Shown one piece after another: positions 45,126 to 56,455 of a stretch of DNA of 64,000 nt. The translations under genes were made by a program, and so were the position numbers. Positions within the stretch are counted from its first letter, which is position 1; each line of letters begins with the position of its first letter. A model generated the notes under the pieces. The model saw nothing but the letters and a program-made list of their open reading frames with translations. It did no database searches and was not told the DNA's origin. Source of the stretch: Calothrix sp. PCC 7103 (GTDB lineage: Bacteria; Cyanobacteriota; Cyanobacteriia; Cyanobacteriales; Nostocaceae); assembly GCF_000331305.1 (NCBI RefSeq), contig NZ_KB217478.1:4142575-4206574 (forward strand). Direction: 5' to 3'.

Positions 45126-45279
45126 CAATCATAAAAATTGTACCAATAAAATTACAACAAAATTTTTGGGGTATTCTCTCTTCTAGCTCTTTCTTTTTGT
45201 CCTCTGTGCCTCTGTCGTAAAAAAGTAAAAAAATATCTGAAAGCACAGTTCGTATGCCTGTGCCACGTTGAGATTTGAA

Positions 45280-46608
45280 TTATTTTGTGTATGGTGCAAT
45301 TTCCTTACCGAACAATGTTAAATACATCAAACGATATATATCTGTATTATCTAAAGTCTTGGGTAACTTATCAGCATTTAGACCATGTGCTTTAGAAACT
45401 ATTGAACCTGCGTTATCTCCCCCAGTTGACCAACCGATAGCAAACGGAAATCGTTTTCCTTGTTTATCAGGCGCCGAAACAAATGGTAGAGTGGCTTTAC
45501 CGTCTTTACCATCCCAAGGTGCCCCATTTTCGCTTTTTTCGGGTAGTGGTTTATCGAGGGGGAAATCTCTTTCTGTAACTCCCACAACTTCCAAACCTCC
45601 TGCATCACTATCAGCAGCAGTAACCATAAGAGTATTTGGATTATTTTCTATAAACTTCATCGCTACTCCCACAGCATCATCTGCACGCTTCATAGCTTCT
45701 AAGGCGCCTGCGGCATTATTATAGTTTGAGAAGTTATCAGTACCTTCTTCTTCTAATACAACTATAAAATTCTTATTCTTCGCTGCAAAGTTTTTCAAAG
45801 TTACATCAAGCATCTCGCCAACAGTAGGCGCCGTTGGCACGTATAAAACTTTATTTTCTAACTTTAATTGCTCTTCTGGCGCATCATTATAAGTATCATC
45901 TGCGGCAAATACACCTAGTATTTTCTTGGTATTGGGTGGTAACTTTAATAATTCGTCGCGAGTATATACAACTGTATATCCTTTCTGCTTGGCGACTTCA
46001 ATTAAATTCACACCGTCCACACGCTGAGTTTGTTCTGCGGTAGTGTGTCTTCCAGCGGTTCCCTTTGGTAAATACCACATCTCACCACCACCCAAAATAA
46101 TATCCACATTTGACTCAACAATTTGCTTGGTAATTTCAGCAAAGTTACGTCTAGTGGGAACTTTCGCAACAAATGCACCTGTTCCCGGTTCATGAATCAT
46201 ACCTGAGTTAATTAAGGCTGTCCCTTTCCCTGCTGCAATTGCTTCCTGAACGATTGTTTGAGTTTTTCCTGATGCTGCAACGATTGGCTTAAAATTTTCA
46301 TCTAATCCAAATGAGTCAGCGTTCACTTTTACTCCCGTTGCATGTGTGACGGCGCCTCCGTTAGATGTTGCTGTGAGTTGGTTTTTCATGTGTCCTAAGT
46401 AAACACCTAGGTTAGACGTTTTATCCCAGTTCAACCTACCATCGGGGCCATAGTGCAACATCCGAGCGGCGCCCCAATGTGAGGGACTTGTACCGTCTGG
46501 GTGAATGAATATCACGTTACCTTGACCCGAAATGTTTCTAGGAGCGCAACCACTTATAGCCAATAAACTTAAAAACAATGTACTAATAATTCGATTCGTT
46601 AGACGCAC
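45280..46608 (-). CDS. phoA: Alkaline phosphatase (PhoA type), lipoprotein
   Basis: A 442-residue periplasmic phosphomonoesterase of the PhoA superfamily. The signal LFLSLLAISGC has a lipobox. Metal-site parts visible are FIHPDGTSPSHWGAARMLHY and TAADSDAGGLEVVGV. The nucleophile region reads TSNGGAVTHATGVKVN; aligned with the D-S-A-A-S of E. coli PhoA, the serine is conserved and the preceding Asp is Thr. It is likely induced by phosphate limitation, though no Pho box was found. A CTCTGTGCCTCTGT-type repeat lies downstream (~45215). Confidence 0.85.
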   Translation of the reverse strand: MRLTNRIISTLFLSLLAISGCAPRNISGQGNVIFIHPDGTSPSHWGAARMLHYGPDGRLNWDKTSNLGVYLGHMKNQLTATSNGGAVTHATGVKVNADSFGLDENFKPIVAASGKTQTIVQEAIAAGKGTALINSGMIHEPGTGAFVAKVPTRRNFAEITKQIVESNVDIILGGGEMWYLPKGTAGRHTTAEQTQRVDGVNLIEVAKQKGYTVVYTRDELLKLPPNTKKILGVFAADDTYNDAPEEQLKLENKVLYVPTAPTVGEMLDVTLKNFAAKNKNFIVVLEEEGTDNFSNYNNAAGALEAMKRADDAVGVAMKFIENNPNTLMVTAADSDAGGLEVVGVTERDFPLDKPLPEKSENGAPWDGKDGKATLPFVSAPDKQGKRFPFAIGWSTGGDNAGSIVSKAHGLNADKLPKTLDNTDIYRLMYLTLFGKEIAPYTK

Positions 46609-46732
46609 GGTTTCTTTTCCTTAAGTTTGTTATTTTTTCAACTAACTTTAGAAATATATTAGCAAGGTTAAGATTTATTAAAGGATTGGACAGTTTGTAG
46701 AAGTGGTATACAAAACTAAACTATAAATATAA

Positions 46733-46759
46733 AAAATGTCCACAAATTGTGGACATTTT
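46733..46759. terminator. Rho-independent terminator of the gmd-fcl operon
   Basis: AAAATGTCCACAA (46733-46745) pairs perfectly with TTGTGGACATTTT (46747-46759), flanked by A and T runs, so it can work in both directions. It lies ~25 bp beyond the fcl stop; a partial copy (TGTGGACATT) lies between. Confidence 0.85.
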
Positions 46760-46783
46760 TTAGGTATGAACTACTGTGGACAT

Positions 46784-48906
<2,123 letters not shown>

Positions 48907-49330
48907 GCTCTATATCCCTTGTTATCTGCTTTGTATTTACTGATGAAGTCATAGATATGTACAACCTGATATAAGCTAGCAAGTGCTAGCTACATTTCCC
49001 AATGGGAAAGCTACTAGTTATGAGCCGTATATCGAAAAATATCTCAGTAAATCCACGGGTTTTACAACTTACGTACATAACCATCTAAGCTTAACTACCA
49101 AATGTTAAGTTACTCAGTGAGGTTATGTTCATATTCATGAAAAATTTATATTATTTATACATTTATGAAGAGTTTATTAAATTTAATAAACCAAGCAAAC
49201 TAGGTTTCTGAGCAAAATTGTGATTTTGATTACAAGATATCGGCAAAAAATCAGGTTTCTGGTTTCTAATAAATATCTGTAAAGCAAATATTTGCTCTAC
49301 AGATATAATTAAAATATACATCTAAATGAG
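48907..49330. other. Intergenic region of ~420 bp with repeats
   Basis: Contains GCTAGC-AAGT-GCTAGC at ~48976-48991 and, near 49196-49270, several GGTTTCT units (AAACTAGGTTTCTGAG, CAGGTTTCTGGTTTCTAAT) that belong to the 3'-end repeat family and lie downstream of the sugar transferase gene. No gene. Confidence 0.5.
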
Positions 49331-50083
49331 TCAGTATGCGCCGTTATCTTTTGGTATAACGACCACCCCAACAGTCTTTAAAACAATCCACAAATCAAGC
49401 CAGAATGTTCTAAATTTTACATAATGCAGGTCAATCTGAACTCGTCTAGGGTAAGGAATATCATTACGTCCAGAAACTTGCCACAACCCTGTAATACCAG
49501 GACGAATAGTTAAAATTTGTTCGATGTGGCAGCCATACTTTGGTAGTTCTTCCTCTACTAATGGTCGTGGACCAACAACGCTCATGTCTCCCATCAGCAC
49601 ATTCCAGAACTGAGGAAATTCATCTAAGCTAGTTATTCGCAGCCATCGACCAATAAGCGTAATTCTAGGGTCGTGTTTAAGTTTAAAATTTGACTCAAAC
49701 TCCTGCTGTAATTGCGGTGAGGTTTGCATCATTTGCACTAGAACTTCGTCAGCATTGCTCACCATTGTACGAAATTTTATACAATTAAAACGTTTATAGT
49801 TTTTCCCGACTCGTTCTTGGATATAAAAAATCGGTCCAGTTGAGCTAATTGCAATCAGCAAAGCTAACAGTAGGTATACAGGGGAAAAAGCTACTAGCAT
49901 GAATAGCGAAAACGCTATATCAAATAATCGCTTGGTTAACTCTCCGTTGATGCTCTCAAATGGCAAAGGCGATGGTGTCTTTTTTGGTTGACCCCGCTTT
50001 ATTATACTGCGCGTAGGTGACGCGCCAGTTGTTTGCCTTTTGTTTCGCGAACCGGAGAGGAGTGAGCTCTGGGCTGTCATCAT
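49331..50083 (-). CDS. Polyprenyl-phosphate sugar-1-phosphate transferase
   Basis: A 250-residue bacterial sugar transferase (WcaJ/UndP-Gal type) that links the first sugar phosphate to a lipid carrier. A hydrophobic hairpin (IAFSLFMLVAFSPVYLLLAL) precedes the catalytic part: GPIFYIQERVGKNYKRFNCI, KFRTM, SLDEFPQFWNVLMGDMSVVG, PRPLVEEE, and RPGITGLWQVSGRND. It is the shorter form, without the N-terminal CoA-binding-like region. It starts polysaccharide assembly and fits with the GT4 gene immediately upstream (90 bp). Confidence 0.93.
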   Translation of the reverse strand: MMTAQSSLLSGSRNKRQTTGASPTRSIIKRGQPKKTPSPLPFESINGELTKRLFDIAFSLFMLVAFSPVYLLLALLIAISSTGPIFYIQERVGKNYKRFNCIKFRTMVSNADEVLVQMMQTSPQLQQEFESNFKLKHDPRITLIGRWLRITSLDEFPQFWNVLMGDMSVVGPRPLVEEELPKYGCHIEQILTIRPGITGLWQVSGRNDIPYPRRVQIDLHYVKFRTFWLDLWIVLKTVGVVVIPKDNGAY

Positions 50084-50172
50084 ACTCCTTTATTATCCAC
50101 ACCACACATAGTCCCAATCTTAAAGCTTTTTGGTTAGCGCCTCCGAAGAGACTTATTTCCAAAGCATATCAA

Positions 50173-51327
50173 TCAAGACTTCATAGACCAGGTTTCCTTA
50201 CTTTTTTCTTCGCACCCATTTACGAACTCAACATAGCGACGCGCAAATACTTGTGCGCCAAATTGAGCAGCATGTTCCTTTGTATACTCTGAATCGAATT
50301 TACCGATACATGTTTCAAATTCCCTTACTGCTTCAATTATTGCTGCAATGCTTTGTGTTTTAAAAAGTACTCCAGTACCAGTGCGAGGTGAGGAGCGGAT
50401 ATCACGTACAGTCTCTAAGGCGCCTCCAGCACCAAAAGCGATAACTGGGGTGCCGCAAGCCTGAGCTTCAACCAGAGCAATGCCAAAATCTTCACATGCT
50501 GCATACACGAAAGCTTTAGCGGTGGACATATATTTTTTTACCACATCATCTGGTTGCCATCCCAGTATATTTATATTTGGTTTTGATATCTGTCGTATTT
50601 TGTTCATTTCTGGTCCTGTGCCGATAATAACCAAAGGTTTTTGAAGCTCATTGAAAGCTTTGACAATTAAAGATACTTGTTTATAGCTTACTAAACGGGA
50701 CACAATAACGTAAAAGTCTTCTTTTTGGGCTGAAAACGGAAAATCATCAACATTAACGGGTGGATAGATAACTTCGGCTTCACGGCGATAGCAGCGCCAA
50801 ATGCGTGCGCGTGTATGATGAGAGTTGGCGATAAAGTAATCGACTCGATTTGCACTTAACACATCCCACTGACGTAGACGGTGCAGTATGTAACGAGATA
50901 TCCACCCAGCGGCGCCCTTCCCAACATTACTTGCATTTAAGTAATCGAAAGTTAAGTCCCAAGCGTAACGCATTGGACTATGGCAATAGCAAATATGTAA
51001 CTGGTTGGGAGTTGTTAATATACCTTTCGCAACCGCGTGTGATGAAGAGAGTATTACGTCATAAGAGCGCAAATCCAATTGTTCAATCGCTAATGGCATC
51101 AAAGGCAAGTATTTTTGTACGCCTTTCTCGGAACCAGGAAAATGTTGGAGAAAAGTGGCGCCGACTTGACGTTTATATAAATAACTATTGGGGTTACGAG
51201 ATTCAAAATCAATTAGAGCATATAAGTCAGCATCAAAGGAATTCAGAATTTCGCGAACAACGAGTTCTGACCCCCCAGTGGCTTTCGGTGTAAGCCATTC
51301 ATGTACTAGAGCATATTTTGATGACAC
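50173..51327 (-). CDS. Glycosyltransferase family 4
   Basis: A 384-residue GT-B enzyme. The N-terminal acceptor domain begins ALVHEWLTPKATGGSELVVR; the donor-binding region has VIIGTGPEMNKIRQISKPNI, AFVYAACEDFGIALVEAQAC and GTPVIAFGAGGALETV. The E-x7-E motif (EDFGIALVE) is intact. It probably transfers mannose or a related sugar to a lipid-linked exopolysaccharide precursor. It is the first gene of a pair with the sugar transferase, separated from it by 90 bp. Confidence 0.9.
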   Translation of the reverse strand: MSSKYALVHEWLTPKATGGSELVVREILNSFDADLYALIDFESRNPNSYLYKRQVGATFLQHFPGSEKGVQKYLPLMPLAIEQLDLRSYDVILSSSHAVAKGILTTPNQLHICYCHSPMRYAWDLTFDYLNASNVGKGAAGWISRYILHRLRQWDVLSANRVDYFIANSHHTRARIWRCYRREAEVIYPPVNVDDFPFSAQKEDFYVIVSRLVSYKQVSLIVKAFNELQKPLVIIGTGPEMNKIRQISKPNINILGWQPDDVVKKYMSTAKAFVYAACEDFGIALVEAQACGTPVIAFGAGGALETVRDIRSSPRTGTGVLFKTQSIAAIIEAVREFETCIGKFDSEYTKEHAAQFGAQVFARRYVEFVNGCEEKSKETWSMKS

Positions 51328-51532
51328 ATTCTTGATGGAAAAATTAACGATGGTGTAAAAGAATAATGTGCGTTGACTTGACTTGAGTCAAAGCTTTACC
51401 CATACCAAAGACGTGATTCTGCTTTTACTAGTTCCAGAGGTATACCACAACCTGATAACCTCGTTGTTGGGATTAGTTGTTGGGAACACGCTCTGACCTC
51501 AAGCCAAATACATAAACATACAAAGGGTATTT

Positions 51533-52474
51533 ATGCGAATCTTAATCATGGGTGGCACCCGCTTCATTGGTATTTACCTCACACAACAGTTAGTAGAACA
51601 AGGACATGAAGTTGTTTTGTTTAATCGCGGTAATCGTCCTGCACCTGTTTCTGGGGTAGAAGTCATTACAGGTGACCGTACTAACCCAGAGCAATTAAAG
51701 CAAAAACTACAAGGCGAAAAATTTGATGCCATCTTCGACAATAACGGTAGAGAACTTACTGATACTCAACCATTAGCGGAAATTTTTCAAGATAGTGTGC
51801 AACATTTTATATATATGAGTTCCGCTGGTGTGTATTTAAAATCTGACCAAATGCCCCATAGAGAAGGCGATGCCGTTGACCCAAAAAGTCGCCATAAAGG
51901 CAAATTTGATACAGAAGAATATTTAATGAAACAAAACGTCCCGTATACATCTATTCGTCCAACCTATATTTACGGGCCACAAAACTACAACGACCTAGAA
52001 GCGTGGTTTTTTGACCGAATAGTCAGGAACCGTCCCATCCCTATTCCAGGTAACGGAATGCACATCACGCAGTTAGGACACGTTAAAGATTTAGCAAACG
52101 CTATGTGTTTAGTTTTGAATAACTCAAGCGCAATCAGACAAACTTATAATGTTTCAGGAGACCGTTTTGTTACATTTGATGGTCTAGCACGTGCTTGTGC
52201 AGTTGCCGCAGGAAAGGCTATAGACGATATCCAAATAATCCACTACGACCCCAAAAAATTCGATTTTGGCAAACGTAAAGCATTCCCAATGCGAGTACAA
52301 CACTTTTTTGCCTCAGTTAGCAAAGCCAGAACAGAGCTAGGGTGGCAACCTGAATATGATTTAGTATCAGGATTGAAAGACGCTTATGAAAATGACTTTA
52401 TCCCATCTGGAAGAGACAAAAAAGAAATTGACTTTTCTTGCGACGACGAAATCGTAGGGTGCGTAACACCATAA
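51533..52474 (+). CDS. NAD-dependent epimerase, CSP41-like
   Basis: A 313-residue SDR-fold protein. The Rossmann motif is MRILIMGGTRFIGIYLTQQL, with SSAGVYL and a Y-x-x-x-P-like TYIYGPQNYND region that resembles the atypical CSP41 (chloroplast RNA-binding/ribosome-associated) family rather than true epimerases. The catalytic Y-x3-K is not obvious. The last residues (EIVGCVTP) come from a GTAGGGTGCGTAACACC repeat, so the natural C-terminus was probably a little shorter. It is divergent from the GT4 gene. Confidence 0.8.
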   Translation: MRILIMGGTRFIGIYLTQQLVEQGHEVVLFNRGNRPAPVSGVEVITGDRTNPEQLKQKLQGEKFDAIFDNNGRELTDTQPLAEIFQDSVQHFIYMSSAGVYLKSDQMPHREGDAVDPKSRHKGKFDTEEYLMKQNVPYTSIRPTYIYGPQNYNDLEAWFFDRIVRNRPIPIPGNGMHITQLGHVKDLANAMCLVLNNSSAIRQTYNVSGDRFVTFDGLARACAVAAGKAIDDIQIIHYDPKKFDFGKRKAFPMRVQHFFASVSKARTELGWQPEYDLVSGLKDAYENDFIPSGRDKKEIDFSCDDEIVGCVTP

Positions 52475-52520
52475 AAATCATGAAATAAAACGAATAATCT
52501 AGTAGCGTCACGCACCGAAG
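52455..52520. repeat. GGTGCGT / ACGCACC inverted repeat over the epimerase 3' end
   Basis: GTAGGGTGCGTAACACC (overlapping the last codons and the stop) and TAGCGTCACGCACC form the arms. It is a relative of the foldback at 7590-7660. Confidence 0.6.
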
Positions 52521-52608
52521 CGAGGTCGATCTAATTCTGTGGTGATAAGAATTTATTTCACCACAGAGACACAGAGGAAACAGAGAAAAGAGATAATTGA
52601 GCAAAATT

Positions 52609-52875
52609 ATGGGAACTATAACTAGAAAAAATAAAACCAACCCTTTAATTTTTAATCGGCAATTTAAAGATATAAAACAAATTGGCGCCTCAAAACAGTC
52701 TCAATTATTTGATTATCAATATCCAATTGTAAAGGCAGCCTTTAATTGTCCGGCTAAAACCGGGTTCGCGGCATTCTACCCCGATATAAATACCGTCAAA
52801 GTATCAATTCTTCTTGGAATTAATACTTTGACTTCGGGGCTATCTGCCTTTCACGCTTGGGATGGTATATTTTAG
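52609..52875 (+). CDS. Hypothetical ORF, doubtful
   Basis: An 88-residue frame (MGTITRKNKTNPLIFNRQFK ... AFHAWDGIF). No family is recognised. Its 3' half coincides with the strong stem-loop at 52779-52839, which is unusual for real coding sequence. I list it at low confidence. Confidence 0.2.
   Translation: MGTITRKNKTNPLIFNRQFKDIKQIGASKQSQLFDYQYPIVKAAFNCPAKTGFAAFYPDINTVKVSILLGINTLTSGLSAFHAWDGIF
52779..52839. other. Strong stem-loop of unknown nature
   Basis: Arms 52795-52810 (GTCAAAGTATCAATTC) and 52817-52832 pair with one mismatch around a 6-base loop. An outer pair CCCCGA (52779-52784) with TCGGGG (52834-52839) extends it. It lies 80 bp before the next ORF start and may be an mRNA leader structure, small RNA or a mobile repeat. 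Confidence 0.6.
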
Positions 52876-52921
52876 AGGTTAAACATTAACCCAATTTAAA
52901 GCTTGGCTTGCTATATACAAT

Positions 52922-53539
52922 ATGCCCTTTGCTTTTGAAATTATTGCTACCCGTGAGGTACATCGCGACTTTGGAGGAGACAGTTACCGTCACTGGACTT
53001 TACTAACAGGTATTCTTCGTTCTGGAGTTATTAAGCTGCGTGACCATATTTGTCTACCTTCACAGACGGGGCAAAATTTAGTTTCCACTGTTATTGGGTT
53101 TGAGCCAAACGTTGATGACATATCAGAAGGTGAAAAGCGTTTAATGCTCCCCTCACGCCCATTTTCTCAAAATATTCCTGACTTTATGCGGCGCCGAGGT
53201 AAACTATGGCTCAAACAATCATCAAAAAAGCAAGTTAAAGCTAGCGTTGTCAACCAACCTTTTATGCTAGTTACTTGGGAACCAGCTTACAATGCAGCAG
53301 ATATACGCTTAGGAGGGTTAGCTACAGAATGCTCAAACTCATATTACCAAAATCGTATATTAGAAACATTACAGCTAACTCCAGAAAATATATTACATTG
53401 TCGCGATTGTGCTACACCATTATCGAGTATACCTGCTGCAATGCCATATCTCAAAGAGCTTTTCACGCACCCAAACAAAGAAATAGTAAGCCGTGCCGTC
53501 AACATATACAACTATCTAAATTGGCAACAAAAAGGGTAA
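52922..53539 (+). CDS. Protein of unknown function
   Basis: A 205-residue soluble protein. The N-terminal ~60 residues (EIIATREVHRDFGGDSYRHW, LLTGILRSGVIKLRDHICLP) look like a small beta-barrel, loosely like the second domain of translation GTPases. A basic middle part (FMRRRGKLWLKQSSKKQVKA) and a C-terminal helical part with a HCRDC motif follow. I do not recognise the family. It ends 3 bp before a 28-bp palindrome and faces the ZnuA-like gene. Confidence 0.55.
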   Translation: MPFAFEIIATREVHRDFGGDSYRHWTLLTGILRSGVIKLRDHICLPSQTGQNLVSTVIGFEPNVDDISEGEKRLMLPSRPFSQNIPDFMRRRGKLWLKQSSKKQVKASVVNQPFMLVTWEPAYNAADIRLGGLATECSNSYYQNRILETLQLTPENILHCRDCATPLSSIPAAMPYLKELFTHPNKEIVSRAVNIYNYLNWQQKG

Positions 53540-53541
53540 GA

Positions 53542-53569
53542 GTAGAGACGTGATTAATCACGTCTGTAC
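53542..53569. repeat. GTAGAGACG palindrome between convergent stops
   Basis: A 28-bp inverted repeat beginning GTAGAGACGTGATTAATC, one mismatch, starting 3 bp after one stop and ending 4 bp before the facing one. Same family as 41585-41612. Suitable as a shared terminator. Confidence 0.8.
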
Positions 53570-53572
53570 GAG

Positions 53573-54586
53573 TTAGGAGTTAGGAGTTGTGGCTTTTGCC
53601 GTAGCAGGCCTAAATATTAAATATGTTCCTCCTAATCCTTCCACAATAGTACGTGTGTTTGCAATCATCATTTTTTGATAAGTATCGCTTTCGCTACCCT
53701 TGGCGCCCAAATTATTCGTAAAAAGCGACCGTTCGGATACTCGGACATTTGCTTGTTTAGCAACGCTTTGAACTACTTGAGGATTTGCGGCATTACTTAT
53801 AAAAATAGATGGTACACGGGTCTTTCTAATATTAGTGATTAAAGGCTTTAATTGTGGAGAATTTTGTTTATCGGAAGGGTTAATAGTCAAAAACGCTGTT
53901 TGATATGTAAGTCCATAAGCTGTTGTATAATAGCCCATTTGTACATTATTGGTAATTAGCGTGCGTTGATAAGATGGAATACTAGCAATTCGCGATTTAA
54001 TCCATTTATCTAATGCAGCTATTTGATTTTTGAGTTTATTACTATTTGCCGTATACAACTTAGCATTTTGCGGCGCCACTTTTTTGAGGTTATTACTGAT
54101 AACATCTACCATTGCAGTAGTATTTTTTGGATTATGCCATAAATATGGATTAATTTGTTTTTTGTTACCTTGCTGAATACTCAAACGAGGTTTAGGAACT
54201 GCTACTTGGGCAACTGCGATTTTTGGCGCCAGGTTTTTACTGACTTTGATTGTATTAAATACACCCGGTTCAAGATTATAACCGTTGTAAAGAACTAATT
54301 TTGCTCTATCAATAGCTTGACGGTCTTTTAGTTGTGATTGATAGTTACGAGGATTCGTATCTGATGGAATAAGACAATTTATATCAACCGTGTTTCCTGC
54401 AACTTGCTTTGTAAGGTCACACAAAACACTTGTAGTTACAACAACTTGAGGACGATTCGGTTTTTGCGTATTTTGTGGCGCCGTTGTTCTAATAGTTAAA
54501 GATGTTGTATTATTAACATTGTTTTGATTGCTACAAGCTGATAATAAAATCTGAAGTGTTAAAAGCGATATCAGCAACTTCCCCAT
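53573..54586 (-). CDS. ZnuA/MntC-like binding protein lacking metal-binding histidines
   Basis: A 337-residue lipoprotein (lipobox LLSAC, Cys18) with the fold of cluster A-I metal-binding proteins: LIPSDTNPRNYQSQLKDRQA, VLYNGYNLEPGVFN, NPYLWHNPKNTTAMVDVISN, ITNNVQMGYYTTAYGL, SESDTYQKMMIANTRTIVEG. In zinc and manganese binders the three ligands are His in DPHxY, DPHxW and TSHDAF; here those positions are Arg80, Tyr148 and Asn214. Only the Asp near the C-terminus remains. It therefore should not bind zinc or manganese in the usual way. No permease or ATPase gene is adjacent. The last residues come from the CTCCTAACTCCTAACTC repeat. Confidence 0.85.
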   Translation of the reverse strand: MGKLLISLLTLQILLSACSNQNNVNNTTSLTIRTTAPQNTQKPNRPQVVVTTSVLCDLTKQVAGNTVDINCLIPSDTNPRNYQSQLKDRQAIDRAKLVLYNGYNLEPGVFNTIKVSKNLAPKIAVAQVAVPKPRLSIQQGNKKQINPYLWHNPKNTTAMVDVISNNLKKVAPQNAKLYTANSNKLKNQIAALDKWIKSRIASIPSYQRTLITNNVQMGYYTTAYGLTYQTAFLTINPSDKQNSPQLKPLITNIRKTRVPSIFISNAANPQVVQSVAKQANVRVSERSLFTNNLGAKGSESDTYQKMMIANTRTIVEGLGGTYLIFRPATAKATTPNS

Positions 54587-54645
54587 AATTTTTTAAACTT
54601 TTTAAACTACAGTTTAATGATATTTACGAGGTATTGTAGCAATTA

Positions 54646-54675
54646 AAAACCTGGTTTCTTAAAGAAACCAGGTTT
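54646..54675. terminator. GAAACCAGGTTT hairpin, probable terminator
   Basis: AAAACCTGGTTTCTT pairs perfectly with AAGAAACCAGGTTTT: a 15-bp stem with no loop spacer, downstream of the small Cys-motif protein gene. The T-run is weak but the stem is strong. Confidence 0.75.
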
Positions 54676-54700
54676 TCTACCATACATCTATAAGTTATTC

Positions 54701-54967
54701 TTATAAGAAACTAGAAAGTGATAATTTGCCTTCGAGTTGAAGTTTAGCTTTAACACAAGCTGAACAGCTACAACCCATCGCATCATTAATAGGATTGGAT
54801 TTTTGTGAGAACTTTGGAGTAACCGTTGCAAAAGTCGGGTGACTGGATACTAGTTCAACCCGTTGGTATTGAGTAGGTTGAATAACTTCTGCTGTTGCTG
54901 GACTAATGAGAAGCAGCGAAGCTAGCAATACCGGAAAAGTAAATAAAATCAATTTAGTCAACTTCAT
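54701..54967 (-). CDS. Small exported protein with CSCSAC motif
   Basis: An 88-residue protein with a signal peptide (LILFTFPVLLASLLLISPATA). The mature part ends with a short C-x-C-x2-C site (GCSCSACVKAKLQLEGKLSL). The cysteine cluster could bind a metal or an Fe-S or haem group, but it matches no named family I know. It lies ~115 bp upstream of the ZnuA-like gene in the same direction, across the GAAACC hairpin, and may be functionally linked with it. Confidence 0.65.
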   Translation of the reverse strand: MKLTKLILFTFPVLLASLLLISPATAEVIQPTQYQRVELVSSHPTFATVTPKFSQKSNPINDAMGCSCSACVKAKLQLEGKLSLSSFL

Positions 54968-55074
54968 GGTGTAGACCTAAACAAGGCATTTGTGATAAAG
55001 CATAACGAATTCGCAGCAATTAGTCATTAATCGCAAGCTACGTGTAAAGACTTTTTTGTACAAAGTTTGGTTCC

Positions 55075-56127
55075 TTACTTACCAAAACCTTTGCCACGCA
55101 AGGATTTTGCCCAAATGATAACTTTACCATTATCCGCTCCTGCTGCAAGGAGTTTACCTTCCGGGTGCCAAGCTAAACAAGAAAAACCCGCTTCGGTTGT
55201 AAGAACTTGGGAAACTTGTTTTGCTCCCTTCCATAAACATAACCATCCATCACTAGCAGCAGAAGCTAGTAGAAAACTATTTGGTGCAAACTCAATACCT
55301 TGAATAACGTCAACGTGGTTAGTTAAAACTCGTGCTTCCCATCCTTGAGATTCGTCTTCGAGTTTTTCCCACACTACCATACCTTCGACACTCGATGTTG
55401 CCAGTAATGGGGCGCCTATTGGTGTATTAATATCAGACCAAGCAACTTGTCGAATCTTACCAGGGAAACCACGCATTAACCAAGGCTCAGAATTACCCCA
55501 TTCCATTACACCCACAGAACGGTCCATATTGCCCGAAGCCAAAAATTTTCCATCCTTTGACCATGCGAGAGCAACACTAACTGTAGGCATTTCCCATACA
55601 TAAGGTTCTTCGTCCCAGTTTTCACAGTTCCAAACTTTAACACCTTGATTGCCACCAGCAGCCAAATTTTTACCATTGCTAGACCACCCCATACCCAACG
55701 GAGAAGAATCTTCAAAGTTGAGTGTAGCGACAACTTCGTTTTTAGAAGCATCCCAAATTTGGATATAACGGTTCAAGCAAAAAGCTAGCTGGTTAATGGT
55801 TGGGTTCCAAACAAGCTTATCTACCCAAGCAGGAGCATTTTCTAACGTCGTAACTATTTCACCTTCTTGCCAAATCGTAACTCGTCCATCTTGCCCCCCA
55901 GTCGCTAAAAACTTGCCATCATAAGAAAATTTTACACAGTCAACAGACTTACCCGTAGCAACTTGCAAAATTTCTAATTCATCATTCTGCCATAAAGTAA
56001 CTTCTCCCGCTGCAGAAACAACAGCAAGCGTAGAACCAACAGGCGCCCAAGTCACAGACGTTATATAATCTGACAGGGTTGCAGTAAATTTAAGGTCAAA
56101 GTCTTTTACAGTTGTTGATGTACTCAT
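55075..56127 (-). CDS. WD40-repeat protein
   Basis: A 350-residue protein with about seven WD40 blades (for example TSVTWAPVGSTLAVVSAAGE, VKFSYDGKFLATGGQDGRVT, LAWSKDGKFLASGNMDRSVG, IEFAPNSFLLASAASDGWLC, LAWHPEGKLLAAGADNGKVI). A closed seven-bladed propeller is expected, serving as a protein-interaction scaffold. No signal peptide, so cytoplasmic. It is upstream of the small Cys-motif protein and the ZnuA-like gene on the same strand, ~107 bp away, which suggests a shared role that I cannot specify. Confidence 0.9.
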   Translation of the reverse strand: MSTSTTVKDFDLKFTATLSDYITSVTWAPVGSTLAVVSAAGEVTLWQNDELEILQVATGKSVDCVKFSYDGKFLATGGQDGRVTIWQEGEIVTTLENAPAWVDKLVWNPTINQLAFCLNRYIQIWDASKNEVVATLNFEDSSPLGMGWSSNGKNLAAGGNQGVKVWNCENWDEEPYVWEMPTVSVALAWSKDGKFLASGNMDRSVGVMEWGNSEPWLMRGFPGKIRQVAWSDINTPIGAPLLATSSVEGMVVWEKLEDESQGWEARVLTNHVDVIQGIEFAPNSFLLASAASDGWLCLWKGAKQVSQVLTTEAGFSCLAWHPEGKLLAAGADNGKVIIWAKSLRGKGFGK

Positions 56128-56455
56128 AAATATTGCCAGGTGCGGCGAACAACTTTTAATTTTACGTCGTTTAAATCTTAGAAACCTGGTTTCTACGCAA
56201 AATTGTCATTTTTATTACAATATCTCAACCAAGAAACCGGGTTTCTTTGGGTAAAATCATAATAATAGATTTTGTGCTATGATTAAAACAAAGAAAGTTA
56301 TTTTCCGCAAAAAAATGTAGCTCAAGGCTTAGAGAACTTTATAGAAGCTCAAATTAAAAATTTTAAAATTTCAGAAATAAAATCTTCATAAGCTCAATCA
56401 CAAGATTGTTGGTATTTAGAGTGATTAAGCTATTTTTAACAAAAATGAGGTCAAA
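56128..56455. other. Intergenic region with two GAAACC repeats
   Basis: Two palindromes lie at 56178-56194 (AGAAACCTGGTTTCTAC) and 56230-56247 (AAGAAACCGGGTTTCTTT), upstream of both flanking genes, an exception to the 3'-end rule. No gene. Confidence 0.5.
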
